DNA from: Rhizobium sp. Q54
GTDB lineage: Bacteria; Pseudomonadota; Alphaproteobacteria; UBA828
Assembly (NCBI GenBank): GCA_945892755.1
Contig: CAMDDO010000026.1
Location: 1-38,417 of the forward strand
Direction: 5' to 3'
Length of the DNA: 38,417 nt
A program made the position numbers and the translations under genes. How positions within the stretch are numbered: position 1 is the stretch's first letter; each line of letters starts with the position of its first letter. The notes under the pieces are model-generated. The model saw only the letters and a program-made list of their open reading frames with translations, was not told the origin of the DNA and made no database searches. Positions 1 through 7,903 of the stretch are shown here, in pieces.

Positions 1-499
1 TGGTCAAGTCAAACTCTTTCGTCTCTCGATCTTTGCCGATCACGCACACGCTATCTTTTTCTGAAACGGCCCTTCCGGATATTGAAATCGAGAACTCGCT
101 ACCCGTATCCGGTTCAACTGACGGAATGGAGAGCCGCGCGCGGCGCGCAAAAGCGCAGGGATAAGGCGTGGCGAAAATCCAACGTCAGTTCGACGGCCAG
201 AACTACGGTAGTTCGACGCCCCGAACTACCAAGAGGCGCCGCGACGATCACCGCTACACGAAATTGCCCGAAATCCGCCAAGTCGCACGACCTGGAGGAC
301 GGTTCGAAAGCCCGAACCGCTTCTATATCTAGGGCCGGGGATGGACCGAAGGCGAGCGAGCCGTCGGGCGCGAAGCTAGCCCGAGACGGCGAGCCGACTG
401 ATAGCCGCAAAGCGAAATCAGCCTCGGCGGGTGGTCCTAAAAGCAGCGCTATATCAATGATAGCGGTGCCAGTTAGGCGGAAGATTTAGGAAAACAAAA
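1..499. other. Left-edge region without a recognisable gene
   Basis: No convincing gene is seen here. One open frame could run from a TTG at 82 to a stop at 487-489, but its product is rich in Arg, Ser, Ala and Lys, has no recognisable domain, and an almost equally long frame exists on the opposite strand. The stretch contains a 23-base tandem repeat near 187-231. It ends in a good ribosome binding site for the gene starting at 500. Base composition is somewhat less G+C-rich than the core genes to the right. It may be the edge of an inserted element, which is inference. Confidence 0.5.
187..231. repeat. Two-copy 23-base tandem repeat with internal palindrome
   Basis: Two copies offset by 23 bases each begin AGTTCGACG and carry GAACTAC (200-206 and 223-229). 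Between them GAACTAC-G-GTAGTTC (200-214) forms a perfect inverted repeat with 7-base arms. Function is unknown. It could be a protein binding site or simply a local duplication. Confidence 0.6.
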
Positions 500-1132
500 A
501 TGCGCGGTCGACCGATGCTTTGGGCGAGCGTCGAGGGTACTGAGAGCATCGCCCTTGACGTGAACCAACTATCCCGTGGCGGCTGCCTAGGCCGTCATGG
601 AGCCTCCCGTTGCGGCCGACTGAGTGCCGGCGAGGTTCTGAACGTGGCGTTCGTAGCGAATCACTCAGTGCCGCACGGGATTACCCTGACCCTCAGCGGC
701 ATTGCTGCAACTCACGTCGATGGCGAATTTTCCATAGAGCAGAAAATTCAATTGACGCGGGTTCGGGCGGGGTTCGGCGGATATCGCTGGTACTTCTTGT
801 GCCCGCGCTCCGGTCGGAGGGTGGCGAAGCTCTATTTACCGAACGGCGCGCGCATTTTCGCTTCCCGACAGTCCTACCGAATGATTTATGCATCGCAGCA
901 GGAGGACGCCTTAGGGCGCGCCCAACGAGCCGCGTTGCGCGTCTGGCGCCGCCTCGGAGGCGATCCCCACGATTGGGTCCCCGATGCGGAGCCGCCATTG
1001 AAACCCAAATGGATGCGCTGGAAAACCTACGATCAACTCGTCGAGCGATTGGAACGCGCCGAAGCGCGAAGCGAAGCGACTTGGACGATTGGCGCGATCA
1101 AACTCCTGCGACGTGCCCATCGTTTTGCTTAG
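500..1132 (+). CDS. Hypothetical protein, degenerate zinc-ribbon family
   Basis: A 210-residue protein of unknown function. The ATG at 500 is preceded by AGGA about eight bases upstream, which supports this start. The central part (residues 91-140) resembles, from memory, a family common in alphaproteobacterial accessory regions, with a CPxCGRR motif followed by FACRxC and an xYASQ(R/Q)ED segment. Here the motif reads CPRSGRR (C101, S104) and FASRQS (S122, S125), so three of the four expected zinc ligands are serine. A basic C-terminal helix-rich part (residues 135-210) follows. It lies beside the 3' end of tRNA-Arg, so it may belong to an integrated element. The role is unknown; DNA binding is only a guess. 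Confidence 0.7.
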   Translation: MRGRPMLWASVEGTESIALDVNQLSRGGCLGRHGASRCGRLSAGEVLNVAFVANHSVPHGITLTLSGIAATHVDGEFSIEQKIQLTRVRAGFGGYRWYFLCPRSGRRVAKLYLPNGARIFASRQSYRMIYASQQEDALGRAQRAALRVWRRLGGDPHDWVPDAEPPLKPKWMRWKTYDQLVERLERAEARSEATWTIGAIKLLRRAHRFA

Positions 1133-1242
1133 CCAGGGCAACGTAACTCGGCAGACCCCGCGAAACCGATCCGCGTGGTTGCCATACGGTTGCCAGCCCG
1201 AATTTCGCCTTAGGCGGAGATCGGTTAAGTATTTGATTTAAT

Positions 1243-1319
<77 letters not shown>

Positions 1320-1364
1320 GCTTGTCTGCGCGTGCCGCGTTGGCGCCGGCGCAGGGGCGGCACT

Positions 1365-2384
1365 TTATCGCGGGCGCGCGGAAAGATCGAGCCCTAGCGA
1401 TGAGCCCGCTTCAGGTGGCCCAGCGCCCGCCCCGCTTTGGCCGCGAATCAGTCCAAGGAAAACGTCTTCGAGGTTGCCCTCTTGGGTCGACAGATCGACG
1501 ATTTCGATGCCGGCTTGACGCACCGCCTCCAGCACCTCGGCGATGCCGATCTGGCTTCGCCGATAGCGCAGCGTGAGCCGGCGCGAGCCCGAGAGCGCCG
1601 CCTCGAAACGCGCCAGCGCCGCCGGCACGCCATCGAGATCGTGCGCGGCCACGATCGCAAGCTCCTTCCGGTCGATGCGCCCGAGCAGCGCCGTGGTGTC
1701 CTCGCAAGCGATCAACGCGCCCTGGTGGATGATCGCGATGCGGTCGCACAGCGCCTCGGCCTCTTCAAGGTAGTGCGTGGTCAGCACCACCGTGGTGCCC
1801 TCGGCGTTGAGCCTTCGCATGTAACGCCAAAGCTGCTGGCGCAGCTCGACGTCGACGCCCGCGGTCGGCTCATCCAGCACGACGACCGCCGGCCGATGCA
1901 CCAGCGCCTTGGCCACCATCAGGCGCCGACGCATGCCGCCCGAGAGAGCGCGCGCGTAGGTGTTGGCCTGCGCGCTGAGCCCAACCGCCTCCAATAATTC
2001 CGCCGTGCGGCGCTCTTGTTTCGGCACGCCATAGAGGCCGGCCTGCACCTCAAGCGCCTCGCGCGCCGGGAAGAACGGGTCGAGCACCAGCTCCTGCGGC
2101 ACCACGCCGATCGCGAGCCGCGCGCGCCGCGTGTCGCGCTCCAGATCATGGCCGGCGATCAGCACGCGCCCGGCGCTCTTGCGCGTCAGGCCGGCGAGGA
2201 TGTTGATCAGGGTCGATTTGCCCGCCCCGTTTGGCCCGAGCAGCCCGAAGAACGAGCCTTGCGGCACCACGAGATCGATGCCCTTGAGCGCCTCGACCAG
2301 CGCGCCGGAGCGCGACCGATAGCGCTTGGTCAGGCCTTCGATCACGAGCGCGGCGGGGTGTGCCGGCTGAGGCTCAGCCATCAT
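1365..2384 (-). CDS. ABC transporter ATP-binding protein (YadG-like)
   Basis: A 339-residue ATPase subunit of an ABC-2 type exporter. It shows Walker A GPNGAGKST, the signature ALSGGMRRR, Walker B VVVLDEPTAGVD, and a switch histidine in LTTHYLEEAEAL. After the nucleotide-binding domain (residues about 10-230) comes a C-terminal extension typical of drug or polysaccharide export ATPases. The start at the double ATG (2384) is preferred because the longer frame upstream runs over the divergent zf-CHCC gene; an ATG at 2435 is also possible. No clear ribosome binding site is seen. No permease gene lies next to it, since downstream is the tRNA gene, so the membrane partner must be encoded elsewhere. 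Substrate unknown. Confidence 0.85.
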   Translation of the reverse strand: MMAEPQPAHPAALVIEGLTKRYRSRSGALVEALKGIDLVVPQGSFFGLLGPNGAGKSTLINILAGLTRKSAGRVLIAGHDLERDTRRARLAIGVVPQELVLDPFFPAREALEVQAGLYGVPKQERRTAELLEAVGLSAQANTYARALSGGMRRRLMVAKALVHRPAVVVLDEPTAGVDVELRQQLWRYMRRLNAEGTTVVLTTHYLEEAEALCDRIAIIHQGALIACEDTTALLGRIDRKELAIVAAHDLDGVPAALARFEAALSGSRRLTLRYRRSQIGIAEVLEAVRQAGIEIVDLSTQEGNLEDVFLGLIRGQSGAGAGPPEAGSSLGLDLSARPR

Positions 2385-2471
2385 GGTGGGGTCTTGGGGT
2401 GAGGCGGTTGAATGCGGCGCGGCAATCGGTATCATCGGCGGCCCGCCAGCGTCAATCCGAGGCCGCCCATC

Positions 2472-2651
2472 ATGCAACCGCTCGAGATCATCGAAGTCGA
2501 CACCATGACGGTCGGGTGCGACGGCGGCGGCGGGCCGCTCGGCCACCCGATGGTCTATCTCAATCTCGAGGCCAAGCGCGAGATCGACTGCCCCTATTGC
2601 GGCCGACACTTCGTGCTCAAGACCGGCAAGGCCGCTGCTTCGGAACACTAG
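2472..2651 (+). CDS. zf-CHCC zinc-finger protein (NDUFS6-like)
   Basis: A 59-residue protein beginning MQPLEIIEVD. It has the pattern C...H...C-x2-C, seen as VGCDGGGGPLGHP followed by IDCPYCGR, which matches the zf-CHCC family (bacterial relatives of the complex I accessory subunit NDUFS6). The ATG at 2472 is chosen because family members begin at this point; a longer frame from 2412 gives an unrelated basic leader. The family is small, soluble and zinc-binding, and many alphaproteobacteria carry one copy. A role in respiratory complex I assembly follows from the family and is not shown by the context here. Its 3' end converges on the membrane protein at 2674-3345. Confidence 0.85.
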   Translation: MQPLEIIEVDTMTVGCDGGGGPLGHPMVYLNLEAKREIDCPYCGRHFVLKTGKAAASEH

Positions 2652-2669
2652 GCTGCCCGAACCGGCAGC
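2652..2669. terminator. Candidate bidirectional hairpin between convergent genes
   Basis: GCTGCC (2652-2657) and GGCAGC (2664-2669) form a perfect six-pair stem with a six-base loop, placed exactly between two converging genes. There is no T tract on either side, so termination is only suggested by position. Confidence 0.3.
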
Positions 2670-2673
2670 GCGA

Positions 2674-3345
2674 TCAGGGTCGTCTGATCTTGTCGCCAAT
2701 CGAAGCGATCACCGCCTTCAACACTTCTTCACCGACGCGGTTCATCAAGATGAGCCCGAGGTTGAGCGCCTTGACCTCCGGCGGAATCGAGCTCGGCTGC
2801 TTCAGATCCCTGATCGCCTCGCCGATCTCGCGGGTCTCCTCCGACGGCAGGTTCTGCATAAGCGCCACGCAGTGCGCAGACAGCGCCTCGCTGGCAAGCT
2901 CGAAGTCGACGTTCTTCATCAATGTCGCAACCGCCGAGGCGCGCCGCGCTGCACGGTTGCGATCGACCGCCCGGTCCATCGCTCCGGTGATGACCTGAAC
3001 TACGGCACCCGGCCCGATCTGCACGTCCTTGTCGCCGAACCGAACGGCGAAGAACGAGCTGCGAAAGAACGCTGCGGCGCCGAAGCCGGCAACCAGAACC
3101 TGCCAGAGCGGCGCGAGCGACGCCGAAATCTCAGTCCCAGCGGCGGTGCCAAACGTCCACCCAGACACCTTTATGATGTACAGCGCGACGGTGGACACGC
3201 CGCCATTGGTGAGCAGATAGGCACAGCCCACCCCGGACGTCGCGGCTCGAAACGGAGCGTCGCGGTAGCGCGAGATCAGTTCGGTCAGGCCGACCAGCGC
3301 GCCGAGCCCGAAGGCCCCGAGATAAAGAACGGCGTCCATGGCCAT
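2674..3345 (-). CDS. Hypothetical membrane protein with helical C-terminal domain
   Basis: A 223-residue protein not assigned to a known family. The N-terminal half has about three hydrophobic segments (roughly residues 4-22, 36-60 and 78-98). The C-terminal half (about 115-223) is predicted soluble, helical and charged, with no recognised catalytic motif. The start at 3345 is supported by GGGGA directly upstream, inside the six-base gap after the stop of the winged-helix gene. The two genes are therefore probably co-transcribed and translationally coupled. The pairing of a small DNA-binding protein with a membrane protein suggests a regulated membrane function, which is inference. Confidence 0.7.
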   Translation of the reverse strand: MAMDAVLYLGAFGLGALVGLTELISRYRDAPFRAATSGVGCAYLLTNGGVSTVALYIIKVSGWTFGTAAGTEISASLAPLWQVLVAGFGAAAFFRSSFFAVRFGDKDVQIGPGAVVQVITGAMDRAVDRNRAARRASAVATLMKNVDFELASEALSAHCVALMQNLPSEETREIGEAIRDLKQPSSIPPEVKALNLGLILMNRVGEEVLKAVIASIGDKIRRP

Positions 3346-3351
3346 TCCCCA

Positions 3352-3663
3352 TCAATCCGCCGGGATCGCTTCGCCGGCGGTTGTAAGACGGTAGCGGCGC
3401 GCCTCACCTTCGCCCTCTGCCTTCACAAGCCCGCGATTTTCAAGCCGGCTCAGCGTCTCGTCGAGTTCGTTGAACGCAAGGCGTGCTTCCTGCATTAGCG
3501 TTGGAAACGACTTTGGACCAGAACGCAACAGGGCTAAGACAGCGTCAGCAGGACTCGCAGCCTTCTTCGTCTCGGGCTCGCCGCGGACGGTCCGAAGGAG
3601 TAATGCGACGTTAGCTGCCGACGACGACACTGATGTTTCGCTGTCTTTCGTTTTGGCGCTCAT
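3352..3663 (-). CDS. Small winged-helix DNA-binding protein
   Basis: A 103-residue protein beginning MSAKTKDSET. Residues about 40-100 look like a winged helix: AVLALLRSGPKSFPTLM, a helix with LAFNELDETLSRLENRGL, then a beta wing GLVKAEGEGEARRYRLTTAG. This is the pattern of MarR/PadR-like or replication-initiator-like wings. The N-terminal 35 residues are Ser/Ala/Lys-rich and probably disordered. The ATG at 3663 is preferred over a longer frame because GAGG lies eight bases upstream and the longer leader is unrelated. The downstream membrane protein gene follows after six bases. It may regulate its own operon; no effector-binding domain is visible. Confidence 0.65.
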   Translation of the reverse strand: MSAKTKDSETSVSSSAANVALLLRTVRGEPETKKAASPADAVLALLRSGPKSFPTLMQEARLAFNELDETLSRLENRGLVKAEGEGEARRYRLTTAGEAIPAD

Positions 3664-3755
3664 GGTCGAACCTCGATTACAATCGTGGGGTGCTGATGCG
3701 CCCCAAAAACTTTGCCACGAAGAATTATATCCGGAAACGAAACCAGGAGGACAAA

Positions 3756-4973
3756 TTATCCACGGGCGGCCGTCCCGATCACCCGGCCGCGCCAGGCGAG
3801 CGCGAGCAGGAGCGCCGCGCCCGCGCCGGCCAGCGACATGGCCGAGGCGCTCCAAAAGGCCGCGCTCGGGTCGGTGTCATAAAGCACTCCGGCGAGCAAC
3901 ATGGCGCCGCCCATGATCGCGCCGACCGTGATGCCCGAATAAAGGCTCTGCGCCATGTTGGCGAAGCCCGGCGGCACGGCGCGTGCGATGTAGAGCATGG
4001 CGCCGAGGTGCATCGCGCCGAAATTGGCGGCGTGCAGAAGCTGCGCCGGCACGATCACCCAAAGTTCGGTCGAGGCCCCAAGCGCGGCCCAGCGAACGCA
4101 CCCAAGGACACCCGCGATCATCAGAAGCCGGCTTGCACCCAAGCGTTCGACCAGGCGTCCGCCGAAGGCGAAGAGCAGGATTTCGGTGAGCACCGATTCG
4201 GCCCACAGCACGCCGATCAGCCAATCGGAGTGGCCCGCCGCCTTCCAATGGAGACTGCCGAAACCGAATTGCACAGCGTGCGCGCCATGGATCAGACCGG
4301 CCGCCGCCAACATGAGAAGGAAGGACCGGCTGGTCATCAGCGTACGGAAGCCACCATGACTCGAGGCCGAGCGCGGTGCGTTCAGATGCGGCAGAACCGG
4401 CGTCGAAAGCACCACGAGCGCCATGGTCGCGACAACGAGCCAAAGCACCGTATTGGGCGAGAGCCGGCCATAGAATTCGAGCACGAGGCCCGAAACAAGC
4501 GCGGCGCTGACGAAACTGAGCGAACCCCAGAGCCTGACCCGGCCATAGCCGCGGTGCGCGTCAGTCGCGCGCAACGTGATCGCCTCGACCAGCGGCATGA
4601 TGCCCGAGAGCAGGAAGTAGAAGAGCGAGCTCAGCACGAAGATGGCGGCGTAGGTCTCGACGCCGAACAGGCCGATGGCGGCGACCAGCGCCGTGGCCGC
4701 GCAGCCCATGATGACCGCGCGGCCATTGCGCGTGGCATCGGCCAGTCGCGCGGCGAGCGGGCCGGCGATGGTACGCGCCCAAAGATTGACGCCGAGCAAG
4801 AGGCCGATCTGAGCGGCGTCGAGCCCGCGCCCATCGAGAAACATCGGCCAAAACGGCGCGAGCACGCCGGCGACCAGGAAATAAATGGCATAGAACGCCG
4901 ACAGACGCACGACGAGCGCGCGTGCGACGGGCCCAGGCCCAGACCCAGGCTGGATCAGGCCATCGGCCGGCAT
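3756..4973 (-). CDS. MFS transporter (MFS_1-like, HcaT type)
   Basis: A 405-residue inner-membrane transporter with about twelve hydrophobic helices. It carries features of the MFS_1-like/3-phenylpropionate transporter group: LAPFWPMFLDGRGLD after helix 1, an RTIAGPLAARLAD cytoplasmic loop, GYGRVRLWGSLSF before helix 5, and HSDWLIGVLWAESVLTEI in the second half. Substrate cannot be read from the sequence; aromatic acids or sugars are possible by family. It is divergent from polA with 97 bases between start codons, so this gap should hold two promoters. Length is normal for the family. Confidence 0.85.
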   Translation of the reverse strand: MPADGLIQPGSGPGPVARALVVRLSAFYAIYFLVAGVLAPFWPMFLDGRGLDAAQIGLLLGVNLWARTIAGPLAARLADATRNGRAVIMGCAATALVAAIGLFGVETYAAIFVLSSLFYFLLSGIMPLVEAITLRATDAHRGYGRVRLWGSLSFVSAALVSGLVLEFYGRLSPNTVLWLVVATMALVVLSTPVLPHLNAPRSASSHGGFRTLMTSRSFLLMLAAAGLIHGAHAVQFGFGSLHWKAAGHSDWLIGVLWAESVLTEILLFAFGGRLVERLGASRLLMIAGVLGCVRWAALGASTELWVIVPAQLLHAANFGAMHLGAMLYIARAVPPGFANMAQSLYSGITVGAIMGGAMLLAGVLYDTDPSAAFWSASAMSLAGAGAALLLALAWRGRVIGTAARG

Positions 4974-5070
4974 TGGTTCCTCGGTGGGAGGCGGCGGCGG
5001 AGCGTGGCATAGTGCGTGCGCAAGGCTGGCAATTCACGCCGCCCCGCGCCGCAACCAAATCGATCGGGCC

Positions 5071-7872
5071 ATGACCGAGTCACGCAAGCCTCACATACAG
5101 CGCCATCTTTATCTGATCGATGCCTCGGGCTTCATTTTTCGCGCGTTCCATGCGTTGCCGCCGCTCACACGCAAGGATGGCACGCCGGTCGGCGCCGTGC
5201 TCGGTTTCGTCAACATGCTGATGAGGGTGATGAAGGACAATCATGCCGACGCGGTCGCCGTGGTGTTCGACGCGGCGCGCCTCACCTTCCGAAATGAACT
5301 CTACCCCGACTATAAGGCACATCGACCCGAAACACCGCCCGAACTCGTGCCGCAATTCGCCATTGTGCGCGAGGCGACACGCGCCTTTGGCCTGCCTGCG
5401 ATCGAATTGCCGGGCTTCGAGGCCGACGACGTGATCGCGACCTATACCAAGCTCGGGCGCGAGGCCGGTTACACGGTGACCATCGTCTCGTCGGACAAGG
5501 ATCTGATGCAGCTCGTCGAGGACCATAAGGTAGTGCTCTATGATTTTTTCAAAAATCGCGAGCTCGGCACCAACGAGGTCAAGGAACGCTTCGGCGTGGC
5601 GCCCGACCGCGTGGTCGATGTGCAGGCGTTGGCCGGCGATTCGTCCGACAACGTGCCGGGCGTGCCGGGTATTGGCGTCAAGACCGCGGCCGAACTGATC
5701 AACACCTATGGCGACCTCGATACGGTGCTGGCGCGCGCGGCCGAAATCAAACAGCCCAAGCGGCGCGAGAGCCTGATCGAGAACGCCGACAAAGCGAGGC
5801 TTTCGCGCGAGCTGGTGAGACTGAGGGACGACGCGCCGGTGCCCGCCACGCTCGATGAACTCGCCGCGCGGCCGGCCGATCCGGCCGAGCTTCGCGCCTT
5901 TCTCGAAACGCAGGGCTTCCGCTCGATCCTCTCCCGCCTCGGCATGGCGGAGGGTGGCGAGCCGCAAGCGAGCGCCGTGCGTCCCGCGCCCAAGACCGCG
6001 CCGCCGGCCGCGCGCACGCCCGAACCTTCACCGCGCGGCCATGGCGGCAAGGCGCCGCACTATCAATTGGTGCAATCGCTCGATGCCTTGAAGGATTGGG
6101 TCGCGCGCGCGGAAGCCAAGGGCGTGGTCGCGGTCGACACCGAGACGACGTCGCTCGAGCCCGCGCGCGCGCATTTGGTCGGCGTTTCGCTCGCCATCGA
6201 ACCCGGCGAGGCGTGCTATGTGCCGCTCGGCCATGTGCGCAACGATCTGTTGGGCGGCGAGACGATCGAGCAGATTCCGCTCGAACAGGCGATCGCCTGT
6301 TTGAAACCGATGCTCGAAAACGACGCCGTGCTCAAGATCGGCCATAACATTAAATACGATCGCCGCATCTTCGCGCGCCACGGGATCGATTTAGGCCCGG
6401 TCGATGATTCGATGTTGCTCTCCTTCGTGCTCGAAGGCGGCAGCCACGGCCATGGCATGGACGAGCTCGCCGCGCTCCATCTCGGCCACAAGACGATCAC
6501 GTTCAAGGAGGTTGCCGGCACCGGCAAAAACCAGGTGACGTTCGACAAAGTGCCGCTCGATCGCGCGCGCGACTATGCCGCCGAGGATGCCGAGGTGACG
6601 CTGAGGCTCTATCAATTGCTCAAACCCCGATTGGTCACCGAGAGGCTCTGCACGGTCTATGAGACCATCGAGCGGCCCTTGATCCCGGTGCTCGCGCGCA
6701 TGGAGAGCGCGGGCATCAAGGTCGACCGCGCGGCGCTGGCGCGCCTCTCCGAGGATTTCACGACCCGCATCGCCAAGCTCGAAACCGAAATTCACAAATT
6801 AGCCGGGCGAGGTTTCAATATCGGCTCACCCAAGCAGCTTGGCGAAATCCTGTTCGATGAGATGGGCCTCGAAGGCGGCAAGAAGGGCAAGACCGGCGCC
6901 TATGGCACGGATTCCGACGTGCTCGACGGGCTCGCCGCGCAAGGTCATGATTTGCCCGCGCGCGTGCTCGATTGGCGCCAGCTCTCGAAGCTCAAGAGCA
7001 CCTATACGGACTCGCTTGTCGATTACATCGTGCCCGAGACAGGCCGCGTGCATACGTCATTCGCGATGACCGGGGCCGCGACCGGACGGCTTGCCTCGAG
7101 CGATCCCAATTTGCAAAACATTCCGGTGCGCACCGAGGAGGGCCGCAAGATTCGCGAAGCCTTCGTGGCGGAGAAGGACCATGTGCTGCTCTCGGCCGAT
7201 TATTCGCAAATCGAGCTGCGCATCCTCGCTCATATCGCCAATGTCGATGGGCTGAAGCAGGCGTTCAAGCAGGGCGCCGATATTCACGCGCTGACCGCGA
7301 GCCAGGTGTTTGGCGTGCCGGTCGAGGGCATGGACCCGATGATCCGGCGCAGCGCCAAGGCGATCAATTTCGGCATCATCTACGGCATTTCGCCCTTCGG
7401 TCTGGCGCGCCAGATCGGCGTCGACCAGGCCGCCGCGCGCGCCTATATCGAGGCCTATTTCAAGCGCTATCCGGGCATCCGCGCCTATATGGAGGAGGCC
7501 AAGGAGACCGCGCATCGCCAAGGCTATGTGACGACGCTCTATGGCCGGCGCGTGCATCTCTCCGGCATCAACGACAAGAACCCGGCGATGCGCGGCTTCT
7601 CGGAACGCGCCGCGATCAACGCGCCGATCCAGGGCACGGCGGCCGACGTGATCAAGCGCGCCATGAAGCGCATCGAGCCCGCGCTCGACAAGGCGAAGCT
7701 CAAGGCCCGCATGCTTTTACAGGTCCATGACGAGCTGGTCTTCGAGGTGCCGAAGGAGGAAGCGAAGGAGACCGCCGCGCTGGTCAAGAAGGTGATGGAG
7801 GGCGCGGCCGAACTTTCCGTGCCACTCACCGTCGAGACCGGCATCGGCGAAAATTGGGCCAGCGCGCATTAG
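5071..7872 (+). CDS. polA: DNA polymerase I
   Basis: A 933-residue polymerase for gap filling, primer removal and repair. Three parts are visible: an N-terminal 5'-3' exonuclease (about 15-300, with YLIDASGFIFRAFHALPP and the helix-hairpin-helix GVPGIGVKTAAELI), a 3'-5' proofreading exonuclease (about 330-530) with intact D356 and E358 in VDTET, and the polymerase domain (about 560-933) with motif A DYSQIELRILA (D710), motif B RRSAKAINFGIIYG and motif C VHDE (D887). All catalytic residues appear present. The ATG at 5071 gives the usual N terminus; the open frame extends further upstream without family-like sequence. The segment joining the 5' nuclease and proofreading domains (about 310-330) is Pro/Ala-rich. 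Confidence 0.98.
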   Translation: MTESRKPHIQRHLYLIDASGFIFRAFHALPPLTRKDGTPVGAVLGFVNMLMRVMKDNHADAVAVVFDAARLTFRNELYPDYKAHRPETPPELVPQFAIVREATRAFGLPAIELPGFEADDVIATYTKLGREAGYTVTIVSSDKDLMQLVEDHKVVLYDFFKNRELGTNEVKERFGVAPDRVVDVQALAGDSSDNVPGVPGIGVKTAAELINTYGDLDTVLARAAEIKQPKRRESLIENADKARLSRELVRLRDDAPVPATLDELAARPADPAELRAFLETQGFRSILSRLGMAEGGEPQASAVRPAPKTAPPAARTPEPSPRGHGGKAPHYQLVQSLDALKDWVARAEAKGVVAVDTETTSLEPARAHLVGVSLAIEPGEACYVPLGHVRNDLLGGETIEQIPLEQAIACLKPMLENDAVLKIGHNIKYDRRIFARHGIDLGPVDDSMLLSFVLEGGSHGHGMDELAALHLGHKTITFKEVAGTGKNQVTFDKVPLDRARDYAAEDAEVTLRLYQLLKPRLVTERLCTVYETIERPLIPVLARMESAGIKVDRAALARLSEDFTTRIAKLETEIHKLAGRGFNIGSPKQLGEILFDEMGLEGGKKGKTGAYGTDSDVLDGLAAQGHDLPARVLDWRQLSKLKSTYTDSLVDYIVPETGRVHTSFAMTGAATGRLASSDPNLQNIPVRTEEGRKIREAFVAEKDHVLLSADYSQIELRILAHIANVDGLKQAFKQGADIHALTASQVFGVPVEGMDPMIRRSAKAINFGIIYGISPFGLARQIGVDQAAARAYIEAYFKRYPGIRAYMEEAKETAHRQGYVTTLYGRRVHLSGINDKNPAMRGFSERAAINAPIQGTAADVIKRAMKRIEPALDKAKLKARMLLQVHDELVFEVPKEEAKETAALVKKVMEGAAELSVPLTVETGIGENWASAH

Positions 7873-7903
7873 GCGCGACAGAACCAAGAACGGGGAACGA
7901 TTC

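Noticed and set aside
82-489. Open frame for a 135-residue product upstream of the zinc-ribbon gene
   Set aside because: TTG start, low-complexity basic composition, no domain, and a nearly equal antisense frame; no evidence of coding.
1177-1195. Two copies of GGTTGCCA near the tRNA gene
   Set aside because: Eight bases is too short to call an attachment repeat, and the copies do not match the tRNA 3' end.
3633-5012. Long plus-strand open frame of 459 codons
   Set aside because: It is antisense to the MFS transporter gene, very rich in Arg, Glu, Asp and Gln as expected of antisense frames in high-GC DNA, and has no domain.
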